Assembly: GCA_035222895.1 (NCBI GenBank)
Contig: JAVYIG010007165.1
Location: forward strand, 42,166 to 106,165
Reading direction: 5' to 3'
Source: Strongylocentrotus droebachiensis
Lineage: Eukaryota > Echinodermata > Echinoidea > Camarodonta > Strongylocentrotidae
Length of the DNA: 64,000 bases
Shown here: positions 49,201 to 61,200 of the stretch, piece by piece
Layout: the number at the start of each line of letters is the position of its first letter
Position numbering within the stretch: the first letter of the stretch is position 1
Translations under genes and position numbers: made by a program
The notes under the pieces: model-generated
Databases searched by the model: none
What the model was told of the DNA's origin: nothing
Seen by the model: the letters and a program-made list of their open reading frames with translations, nothing else

Positions 49201-52200
49201 GGTCACGGAAGGGAGAGGAACTCGGAAGCGTCCGCCCTGAAGGAAGAAGGAACGACGAAGCCAAGGACCTAGAAGACCCTTGATTCTGGACAACAGGGGG
49301 ATCCATGACAAAAGAGAACTCACGCTCGGCTGATAAAACTCCAACAGAAAGAGTTGGAAGGGACTCATCAATAGTCGACAATCTGGAAGCATGTCGACTA
49401 GACTGGAGAGAAACCCTAGCCACTGAAGCCAACGCTCGGCTTTCACCCGACGTGCACATCTCAGAGACCGAGCAGTCCTGACTATCGTCTCGACCCTGTC
49501 GAGACTGGGACGAGCCAGCTGATGACGAATGTCCAGCTGAGCACCTAGGTAAGACGGCGTGCGAGTCGGAACGAATTCTGATTTCTCCCAATTTATGAGA
49601 AATCCGATATCTTGAGTCGTACTGATCAGAATCTGCATATGATCCAACAGCCTGACTGACGCCACGACTCTCGTGAAAATCCGAGGAGCAGGGCGCAAAC
49701 CGAACAGGAGCGCTCTGTAACGGTAGAATTTGCCCCGGCACATGAAAATAAGCGTCGCGAAGATCCAAAGAAACCGCGACGTCTGCGGGATTCAATGAAG
49801 AAAGGATGGTTGCCAGATGATCCATTCGGAAAAGAACCTTTCCCAAATGAAGGTTAAACCGCTTCATGTTGAGAATCATTCTCAAAGAACCCGAGCACTT
49901 GGGCATTACGAACACCGGCGACAATCCTCGTACCACCGACAGAACAAATGCGTCGCTGGTGATCTTCCCCCACGCCGGGAGAAATCTCCGGAGCCGCCCG
50001 CCGACCTAAGACCCAAGCACTCGGGGGAAGCCATCTCTAGAGAATGACTTCCCACCACCACGAAAGGGAGTCCGGGAAGATAGAAGAATCACGGTAAGAA
50101 GAACCTCGAGACGAAGGACGACCACGATCCTGGTATTCCTCCTCGGCCGGGTACCAGTCCTGAGGGCGGCCCTTAGACTGGACGACGTTCTTACGAAAAG
50201 AACCCGAAAACTTCAACTTTTCTTACGAGGTCTGGAGGAAGGAACCGGCTCTTGGACATCGCGAAAAGCAACGGACAGGTCTCGAGCCTGCTTCTCACCA
50301 TCAATCTCGGCTTGCAGTAGAGTAGTGAAACTATCTCCACAAAGGTGGGGGCTGGCCACTGGAATCTGCGGAAGCAGTCCTGGAATTTGATGCGGTCGAA
50401 TGCCCAAAAAAGTGAGCACAGCCTCCCGACGATACTTCTCGATGGAATGCGAAGTCACCGCAAGCCGTGAGAAAAGATCAAACAACAAAATGTCACTTTT
50501 ATCAAAAAGAACCACGAGTCCCAAACTTCTTCCCCAAACGACTGGCCACCGCCACAAGTTTGGGAGAAACCCGTTTAGGACACAAAAACAAAACCGCATC
50601 CTGAGGAACGAAAGCGTACTTGTCCACCTGTCGCTTAAGAAATCCCGTCGATGACGACAAGTCTTCTGCGGCATTCACAAATTCTTCTTCGTGTAGATCA
50701 GGAAGAAACAGTCCCTGAACCGCTGAAGAGTCCGAATTAGAAGACAGGAAGCCCCGCCGCCCCGACAATAACACCGGGACGACACAAGAATCGGGCACAT
50801 ATTTGTGAAACAAGGCTAACGAATCCGCCGCCAGAGACACAAACGGAGTAGACGCATCATCCCCCGCAACTGAACCAGACGACTGAGCGATGGAACCAGT
50901 GTCCCAACGATCAACCGAGCCCCCCCTATCTTGACCAGATAAACAGGGACGATCCCCGCCTCTCAGAGCGCCCAACGAAGCGTGAGGCGGAGAAGCAAAA
51001 AGAGAGGACCCCGGCCGAATATGACAACTCGAAACCCGCACCGGCGACTGCTCAGGCGAGATCGATGCATCTTCGGAAAACTCCGAAAATAAATCAACCG
51101 CGATCGGATCCGAAAGTGAAGTAGGACGAACCGGAGGAGCCGACTCGGGCACCGAAGATCGAAAAGCGTCAGCAACAGCCCGCATCCAATCCGAAAAATC
51201 CGGCGGGGGTGGAGGCACCGACGGAGGGAGAGTAGCCACCAAAGGCGGACCCCGAGGAGCCGCAAACGGTTCCGTAAAATCAGAGCGCGGATTCTTCGAA
51301 GGATAAACAAAATCCGAGGAAGAACCGGCCACAGCGTCCCGGGAACCCCGCCTCTTACGAGACGTAGCGGTAACGTAAAAGGCCGAAGGAACGGGACGGT
51401 TATCCGATAAAAGCCCGACGGTAGGAGCCGCAAACCGAATCGGGAAAACGGAACATGCACCGACGGAGAGGCGCGGTTAGTTGAAGCCCCAGGATCCGAC
51501 TCGACTGCACGGGTACCCGGACCGAAATCCGGAACCGGCAAATCCGACAAAGGGACAGAAGAACCGATCGGTGACCGCTTCAAGTCCGGATCCACGGAAG
51601 CAACCCGAATATCCGTCGATGGATTTGTGCACCGACCAAACAAAAGACCTGACGGAACAATTGTTGGTGGTGCAGAACTAAGGCCCGTTCCACCCAGAGT
51701 TAATACCTCTGGGTTTCCGGGAACCGTCCCGAGAGGAGATAAAATCGCCCCCTCGACCATTCTCATAGGCTTGCCTTGCCCGCAAAAATGTCTGCTGACA
51801 TTTGCATCCCCGGGGTTTGCGGTGTCACCACCGCTCCCGAGGGGCGTAACTAACGAAGACTTATTTGTAGAATCCTTCGTCTTCGTATCCGTCGATGGAT
51901 CTGCGCACCGACCAACAAAAGACCTGACGGAACAATTGCTGGTGGTGCAGAACTAAGGCCCGTTCCACCCAGAGTTAATACCTCTGGGTTTCCGGGAACC
52001 GTCCCGAGAGGAGATAAAATCGCCCCCTCGACCATTCTCATAGGCTTCCCTTGCCCGCATAAACGTCCACTGACGTTCGCATCCCCGGGGTTTGCGGTGT
52101 CACCACCGCTCCCGAGGGGCGTAACTAACGAAGACTTATTAATAGAATCCGTCGTCTTCGTTCTCGCGACAGAACTTGATTTCTTCTTCGTGAAACCTGC

Positions 52201-55200
52201 TAAGAGAAAATAAGAACTGCGAGACATATTATAACCTGCGGGAAAGAAAAATTAAACAAAGGGTACGAGCAATTATCAACAAGAATTAAATAAACAACCA
52301 GTGACTAAAACACCCCACCGACTACCCCCGCACGCACCCGAGGCCTCGGAGGAGTGAGGACAGGCAAACGCGAAAGCGGAAACGTAACAGTAGTCGGCAA
52401 GAAAACGTTCTAGAATACTGATAAATAAATAAATTCACGGAGTGAAACTACTCTCTAACGAACAGGAAATCGTAGAGAATATTATAAAAGGCGAAAATGC
52501 GAACCAAAAAGTGACTAAAGAGGAAAAACTCTTCAACTTTTGGGAGCGATTTTTAGTGTAACTTATCCGTTCGGATGCGAAGAGATAAGAGGAAGAGGTT
52601 ACGTTGGCGGCGCTCGGACGCAAGGGTCACGGAGGGCGCCTTTGGGCGGGGGGGTATGAGCAATTTGGCGATGTGTTTTAAGTTTCGGTTATGCAATGTT
52701 GAGGTGCAACAATAGCAAAGTAGAATAGGTAGATACGTTGATTTATTGATGTAAATATTACAATACTACTTGCAAAACAATAACTTTTCAGTGCAATTAA
52801 CACCATTACTTTCCAACACAAACGTCAAAAGAAACTGAATAAACATTAGAGAACCTCCAGCACAAGGGAAATTAATATGTTGTATCAATACTCACTCTCC
52901 ACTGATTGTTGTGTTTTGGTACTCATTCTGAAAACAAAAAGAGATACAGAAAGACTTAACTCACATTTGTCAACGATTAAAGTTGAAAGAGTTAACACAA
53001 ATCTTACTTCACACATATAAATGTATACATATTATTCAAGCGCTGTCTTGAGGGTAAAGAGAATGAATCACTATAATACTAAAACACCTCAACAATTGGA
53101 AATTTACCAAAATATGCTGCAAATATTATCTGTAGTATAAGTTTATAAAAAAAAAATAATAATGTGGTTATTTATATAGCGCCGGTATCCGCCAGGTTCT
53201 GACGCTCATAAGGCACTGACCTACATTATGTAAGGCATATCTACACTAGGAACCTACATTTATATCTGTCAAAATCATTGACATGTAATATATATTCCAG
53301 TTTTTAATATCAAGAGTACATTTTTCATATTCTGTCATAATCTTCTTTATCTTTTCTTACCGCTCCATCTACAGTTTTGCTATTTCTCCATGATGCTTCT
53401 CTCTCCTTAGCGAGATCTATCGCAGCTTTGTTTACTAACGCTGTAGCTGCATGACTCGCAGCTTTGTTTACTGACGTTGTAGCTGAATGAATAAAATAAA
53501 AACATTGTCATTATTTTTCATAACATTTATTTTTTTCTTTCAAAAAATGTAGTATCAAATATTCTTAGCTTGCTAGAAGTAAAGATTTGTCAACCAAATA
53601 TTTTGAACTTTTGATAATGTTTATGGTTTTCATAACAGAATTAACCCATTGCTTATTGGAACCAGGTGTTCCCTGTATTGAGCCTATGGGAGCTAGAGAA
53701 TTCAGTAGTCAATGGTTTAACTCATTGCCTACTGGAACCGGGTGTTCCTTGTATTGAGCCTATGGGAGCTAGATAATTCAGTAGTCAATGGTTTAACTCA
53801 TTGCCTACTGGAACCGGGTGTTCCTTGTATTGAGCCTATGGGAGCTAGAGAATTCAGTAGTCAATGGTTTAACTCATTGCCTACTGGAACCAGGTGTTCC
53901 TTGTATTAAGCCTATGGGAGCTAGAGAATTCAGTAGTCCATGGTTTAACTCATTGCCTACTGGAACCAGGTGTTCCTTGTATTAAGCCTATGGGAGCTAG
54001 AGAATTCAGTAGTCAATGGTTTAACTCATTGCCTACTGGAACCGGGTGTTCCCTGTATTAAGCCTATGGGAGCTAGATAATTCAGTAGTTAATGGTTTAA
54101 CTCATTGCCTACTGGAACCGGGTGTTCCCTGTATTAAGCCTATGGGAGCTAGAGAATTCAGTAGTCAATGGTTTAACTCATTGCCTACTGGAACCAGGTG
54201 TTCCTTGTATTAAGCCTATGGGAGCTAGAGAATTCAGTCAATGGTTTAAAGCTTATCTGCCGTAGTTTACAGGAGGGATTAGACCGCTCTGCAAGGTCAC
54301 TGGACAGGTGGTTATCTCATCAACTCAGCTCTCAACTAACATAAGCAAAAGAGGATCATGGGGGACCAATGGTCACCGATTAGGCATTGTTTGTTATATA
54401 GAGGGAGCAAGTAGCCAGTAGTGCAGTGGGCCTTTAACTCATTGCCTACTGAAACCGGGTGGTCCCTGTATTAAGCCTATGGGAGCTAGAGAATTCAGTA
54501 GTCAATGGTTTAACTCATTGCCTACTGAAACCGGGTGTTCCCTGTATTAAGCCTATGGGAGCTAGAGAATTCAGTAGTCAATGGTTTAACTCATTGCCTA
54601 CTGGAACCAGGTGTTCCTTGTATTAAGCCTATGGGAGCTAGAGAATTCAGTAGTCAATGGTTTAACTCATTGCCTACTGAAACCTGGTGGTCTCTGTGTT
54701 AAGCCTATGGGAGCTAGATAATTCAGTAGTCAATGGTTTAACTCATTGCCTACTGGAACCAGGTGTTCCTTGTATTAAGCCTATGGGAGCTAGAGAATTC
54801 AGTGGTCAATGGTTTAACTCATTGCCTACTGGAACCAGGTGTTCCTTGTATTAAGCCTATGGGAGCTAGAGAATTCAGTGGTCAATGGTTTAACTCATTG
54901 CCTACTGGAACCGGGTGGTCCCTGTATTAAGCCTATGGGAGCTAGAGAATTCAGTAGTCAATGGTTTAACTCATTGCCTACTGGAACCAGCTGTTCCCTG
55001 TATTAAGCCTATGGGAGCTAGAGAATTCAGTAGTCAATGGTTTAACTCATTGCCTACTGGAACCAGGTGTTCCTTGTATTAAGCCAATGTTTGAATAATT
55101 GTGCACCAATGTATCTGTCTGTGCTTCTACATACTCCTCCTAGACTTCAATACAACCTCCGCTCTTCTAACGACCCCATGCACGCTCCTCCGATTACCAC

Positions 55201-58200
55201 GTATCAATTCAAGATCGGGGGAGTGTAGTTTCTTTTATTATGGCCCCAAAATTTGGAATACCCTCCCTTTCGACCTCCGTACCTCTCCCTCAGTTGAAAT
55301 TTTCAAGAAAAAACTAAAAACGTACCTCTTCAATAAGTAAATTGTAATTCTAATATTTTTGTTTGTTATTATAATTACTCTTTTATACATGTATTATCTT
55401 GTGTTTACTATGTCATTATCTCTGTAAAGCGCTTCGAGCAATTCGTTGGATGTTGCGCTATATAAAAGACAATTGTATGTATGTATGTATGTAAGCCTAT
55501 GGGAGCTAGAGAATTCAGTGGTCAATGGTTTAACTCATTGCCTACTGGAACCAGGTGTTCCTTGTATTAAGCCTATGGGAGCTAGAGAATTCAGTAGTCA
55601 ATGGTTTAACTCATTGACTACTGGAACAGGGTGGTCCCTGTATTGAGCCTATGGGAATTAGATAATTCAGTATGTTAACAGGTTAAACTAAAACGTAGAG
55701 CTCAATAATCTAGTGGGGAAAGAAACTTACCATTGGTTTTATGTAAGACAGTTTTGGAATCATATAAATGTAAAGTTTATCAACAAAATATTTATCAAAA
55801 ATCCGCTTAATTCAATATTTTCATCATTCAGTCATTCAATCAATTAATGACACACTACATCAGACAAACAATCAGACATTTAAATCCATATCTCATCTCT
55901 AAGCGAATTAAATTTTCAATCCATTCAACAATCTGACAAATCAAACATTCCACTCACTCATTTCTCTCCTTAATTATCAATTCTTTAATCCATTTATTTG
56001 TATAATTTCAGTCGTAACTAGAGTACGTTTTATGAAATGGAAAAAATGGGAATTCCGTTAACACTGAAAATGACTGGTAAACAATCAAATAAAGCTCCTG
56101 CCCCTGCCCTTGCCCCCCCCCCCCCCCAATTGCTTTTTGTGAATCTTTATTATTGTTTTCTTTTCATCATGAATACATGCATGTAGTATTGGAGTAAATC
56201 CCTTGAAAGAAAATAGCTTGGGGGCCTAATTCACCTACATGTAATTGATATATACATAATTGGTACCCTGAACTGCCCCTCCCCAACCCCCAACCCCCAT
56301 TGAATACTAGGGTGAATGGAAACAGCTGGTTTTGGTGTATAAGACCCTCTTGAGGCCCTAGCTTGGTTGCTTGTATCATGGACCTATTTGTCATTAGGTC
56401 CATGGTTGCATAATACTTGTTATATACCTCTGTTTCGTTTGTGAATTCGGTATATAAAAGATAGTTCTGCTTTCGAGGCATAGCTGTTTCTATACTGGCT
56501 CTCGGGGACGTTGCGTCCTGATATGACCCCGAGGTGCGGTGGGGCTGGTGGCGCCTATAGAAATAGCGATACCTCTCATAGCAGTCAATACAATTAATAA
56601 AAGTGTTTCACTAAACAAGACATGAGCTGTCATTAATAGTCACTCAATATACCGTAAGCATCTAGACAAGCTAGGAGAGGCTGTTGTGTGAATCATATAA
56701 TTAACATACAATGAAACAAACCTGATGCTTAATGATATCATCGGCATAGTCTGTATGCATCTAACGGTGCAAAATGATAGCCTTTGAATAAATTCTGAAT
56801 GATTCTAAATTTTGATGATGACAATGGCAAATATACAGGCAGATGTAGGGCTTTTTAAAATATTTATCTTGAACAAATTTACACCAAAGCTGTATATGCT
56901 GTTAAGAATAATCAGTACTTTGATTATGATATCTTATAATAACATTTTTAGCTACAACGTAAATGGGAATTATGATTTTTCATTGGGGATGTTTCCTCAG
57001 ATTATACCTCTATTATTCCCAAATCAACACCTTTGCTTGGGCATGGTAGAATTTATTTCATATCATTTGTTCAAATTACAGATTGTTTGTAAAATAAGAG
57101 CTATTGAGTCAAGTAATGTAGATGTGCTGCTTTACCTTTTAAAGACTTAAACAGTATCTTAACAAGATAACATTCTTTTGAACTATTTAGGCAAAATCTA
57201 AGAGGAGAAGCACAATTCAAACTTGGAACAAACACTCAGCGTACAGGAGATATGGGGAGGAGCTAGGGTCTGTAATTGGGGTAACAGCCTATTTCCTTAT
57301 TCAATTTGACAGTTTTCAGAAGCATTTATGTGATTAGGCCCTACTTATTTTCCTAATTGACACATTTACTTGTCAGTTTGTACAGCTTATGAGGACAACT
57401 TTTTGGGATATGGAGAATAGTCGGAGAGAAGCAGTGCCTCTTGTTTTGTTCCTTTACTTTATCTTTGTCTTCAGGAGTCTCACTGGTGACTGACCTATTA
57501 TTTCCCATAGTATGCCGGCCTACCAGGTAGTTTCTTCCTGTTAAATAGGGAAATCCAACACTTTTATAATTTCATGTGTATGAAAGCAGAAAAATAAAGA
57601 TAAACGGAAAGGCCAAAGATATACGAGTTTGAAATATGAGACACTATGAAAGTCTATGGGAATCTCAAATTGGCATTTTGATCAGTGGATTGTGACATAC
57701 ATGTAGTCTCGTAAACTCTGCTGTTTGTTGTGATACAAAATATCATTAATATCTGCTTTTCTCCTTTGTGCCTTTTACCTTGGGGCACTGCTCAAAATTA
57801 TATAACAAATAGCATATTACCTTCCTGAGTCATACGATTTGTAAAATTGACATTTTAGCCTTTTTTGTATGTTGGAACAAATTGGAAAGTTGTCTACCAC
57901 TAAATCACAAAGACTTTTCTGATTCAGCTAATTTGAAGAGCCCATACTTTTAGTGATTACAACTTTACAAAATTCATAACCTTTTTCTTTTTAAATCCAT
58001 TTAAACTTTCACCAGTCTACTTCTGTGATTATTCTACTTTCTGAGTAGTATGCTATCAAGGCAGGATTTCCCTTTAGAGGGGAAGTCCACTCTAATCATT
58101 AGCTAGTACTCATACTAAGCAGAAAAACTGCAGAAAAAAATAAGTTAAAGTTTGAGCAATATTTCATTAAAAGTAGGAAAGTTATGAATGTTATAAATTG

Positions 58201-61200
58201 TCACAAGTGAAACACAAATTCGCAACAACATGACATATCTTACAAGGTCTTCTCCAATTGGCTCTGTACAGAAATTACATAACCTTTTTTAATGATGAAT
58301 GATAATGGAAAATAATTGTTTCATAATGGGGTTGTATAGAGGAACATATTGCTTCCCTCTAGAGTAGTTTGCTATCAAGGTTGATTTTCCTTTAAATGTT
58401 GTTTTGCTCTTTATTCATTACCTTCTTTTTTAATTTCTTATATAAATTGTTATACCATATCAATGTATAATATGTATAGATGTAAAAAAATTCAAATTCA
58501 TTTGATTGATTGAAATATGAAGGATTATTTCTTCAGAGTAACAATGTAACAAGATAAACTGCATCACATAATCAAAATGTGAAGAAAATACAACATTTCT
58601 CTCCACTGATGCTAAGTTTTGAGTGTATGTTTCAGAATTTGTTTCCCCCTCGTCTTCCGACAGCTTGAAAGGTTATTATTTGAAAATAATATGAATCAAT
58701 GCCTTTCTGACTCTTGGCAGATTCCACAATCTACATTATGAGTAAGTCAAACAATAAAACATACAAACAAACAAACAGACAAACATACACACAAAAAAAC
58801 ATCAAAATCACTATCAGCTCAAGATTTGCCATTCTTCAAATATAATGCCAGCAATACATTTAGACTTGGTAAATACACTTTTGTAGACATATTTATTATG
58901 CAATGCTCACACCTATGATCAAAGATACTGTACAATTAAAGGTTAAAAATAACATGCCAGATAAATAACCTTTCTTACTCTTGGCAGATTAGATTCAATT
59001 AGATTAGATTGGATTCGTTTGCACAGTAGTGTAATTTTCAAAACCATGTCTTGTGACATAGGTGTCATCACCTCCACATCACATGAACCCTTCCCCTCCT
59101 GCACATTGCTAGCATCCCCTCCAGTTCACTGACACACTGCAGGACTCTTCCACCTACACTGATACGGGGGTGTAGAGAGTGATCACACCCAAAGAGACTG
59201 CCTTAATTAATACACTTCTCCCAAAGGACTCCATGGATTTTCATTAGGTTATGATTAAATTATATATTTCAGGACAGAAAATCTCTAAATCCCTGGCTTA
59301 GGTGTGCTTTCAATAAAACAGCTAGATTTCAAAGCCTTACCAACCCTGACTGGTCATTGACTTGACAGGGAAGGAAATGTTTATAATTTGGAAGATTAAT
59401 GATTTAAAGAAGGTGAACTCATATTCTGAAGTTCGCTGTGTCAAAAAGACTACATGTACATGTGTATAATTCACAAATTCAGAGTTTTATATATTTCAAG
59501 CTAGCATTGCTGTATTATAACTCTTTATTTCACATTTTCTCTCTCTCTCTCTCTTTAATACTGTAATACTCATTTTCACCCCATCCAAATCTCATTCCTG
59601 TAGATGTTGTTTCACACTCAAGGTTTCTTCAATCTTTAAGATTGTGAAGTTTCTCGAATATTACTGATGAAAAAGACAACCATATTTGCCGGCGTAAAGG
59701 CCACAGTTTTTTTTTTTTTTTTTTTAGTTTTGATTTATGGCGCTATGCCTGGCAATGTCTCCCAGCTCAGTAATCAGTGTGTTGACTCACCACTCGGAAA
59801 CTACAACAACACTAAAATTTGTCTGTCATCTTGGTTTGAAAGTAATCTTTCTAATAGATCTCAATATGTAGTTTATAATAATAATTCCTCAATTTTTGTT
59901 TATATAACAAATGGTGTACCACAAGGTTCTATCCTAGGACCTAGTACTCTATTGTTTTTAATTCACATTAATGATCTTACACATTCTTCTAAAAACGACA
60001 TTGTTACTATTATTTGTGACAAGTTTACAAGCACAAATAAGCGCCTTTAACTGCACCTAGTTGTTAAATGAAGGTCCTTTTTTTTTTTTTTTTATGTCAA
60101 AATCGGGGGTGCGGCCTATACGGCGCTGCGGCCTTATCGCCGGCAAATACGGTATTAATTATGATAGCATTTCAAATAAATGCTTCCTCATTGTGGGAAG
60201 ATACACAGCTGTACATGTTTTGTGTATGTATGTGGAAAAACCCTAAGAGAAGTAAAGTTCCATCATTCTTAGAAGAAAGATATATGCTGATTAGTCATTT
60301 ATATGAAGGAACAAGAACATACTGTGACACATGCTTCTATGTTCCCCCCTGTGACTAGCAACATGGGATGCAAAACTGTGTGTCACAAGTCATCATTAAA
60401 ATACAAGTGATAGAAGAAGGATAGAGGAAAATTGAAATTAAAGGAAATATTACCTTCTCTGTTTTCTGTCTCTTCTTCAGAATCTGTAAAATCATCTATA
60501 TCCTCATCTTTAGCTTTCCCATTTTCTTTTTGAATGTTATTTTGCTTTTCATCTTCCAGCGCAATCCTCTCAGCTGCATCTGCTTCTTCTTCTTCATCTT
60601 CTTCTTCCACCACTTCCTCTCTCACTATCAGTTTCTGACCCTTCTTAGATCTTTTCTTTCCACTAAACACTCTTTGGAATTCTTTCACAACAACATCTTG
60701 TCCAAATGTGACTGTCTTTCGTTTCTCATTTTCTTCTTCTTCTGCGATAGGTCCACCGTTGGTCTGTTTTTTCCGGTTTGCTACCATTCCCTCCTCCGTT
60801 GCTAGGCCTGTCCATTTGTTATTATTACTGTTCATAAAGACACCTTTGATGCTCTTTGCAAGGCTACCACTTCCTCTGCGTATACCACCCTTCCCATTAC
60901 CTCCAGAACTACCACCTCCTCCTCCTCCTCCTCCTCCATCTCCATCACCTTGATCAGTCTCTGTTTCCAATGTTCCATTCTCAGCATCCTGGTTACCATG
61001 GTCACATGACCCCTCCTTCTCTTCAAGGACCATCTTCAGTTTCTCATCGATAGAGTTGACTTTCTTCCTGAGTTCCACCATCTCTATCCTGGTGTTGTCT
61101 AGCTTGTTGTTGATGTGCCATTTCATCTGCTCCAGGAAGTCCTTGAGATCCTCGTTGCTCACTGCCGACATCGATCCGACAGAGGTCATCGATGTGGAAG

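Larger units (their letters stand above)
47031..52756 (-). mobile_element. DIRS-type tyrosine-recombinase retrotransposon, copy 2
   Basis: It has the same architecture as copy 1 and very high identity, about 5.7 kb. Inverted terminal repeats lie at about 47031-47227 and 52581-52756 and the internal complementary region at 47281-47380. It differs from copy 1 by deletions in RT: about 165 bp near 49922 and about 45 bp near 49737. The flanks (GGTAAAT on the left, ATTACAATACT on the right) are unrelated to those of copy 1, so this is an independent insertion. It is in intron 3, in the same orientation as the host gene. Confidence 0.93.
53641..55676. repeat. 76-bp satellite array in intron 1
   Basis: The unit contains TTTAACTCATTGCCTACTGG, AACCGGGTGTTCCCTGTATT, AAGCCTATGGGAGCTAGAGA and ATTCAGTAGTCAATGG. 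About 20 units are present with occasional single-base variants. The array is interrupted by a TTAA MITE (54250-54433) and a truncated LINE (about 55087-55490). Confidence 0.95.

Noticed and set aside
48130-49743. 537-codon frame as an intact DIRS polyprotein
   Set aside because: It is open but lacks the YxDD segment, and between RNase H and the recombinase the homologous reading moves to two other frames before returning.
53641-55676. Regularly spaced repeats resembling a CRISPR array
   Set aside because: Units are head-to-tail copies of one 76-bp sequence without unique spacers, in eukaryotic DNA.
59667-60050. 127-codon frame as a host gene
   Set aside because: The recognisable part is a degraded non-LTR RT fragment, and the Phe run is the T tract.
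60708-60953. Plus-strand frame with Pro runs
   Set aside because: Antisense of the Gly/Glu-rich part of exon 1.
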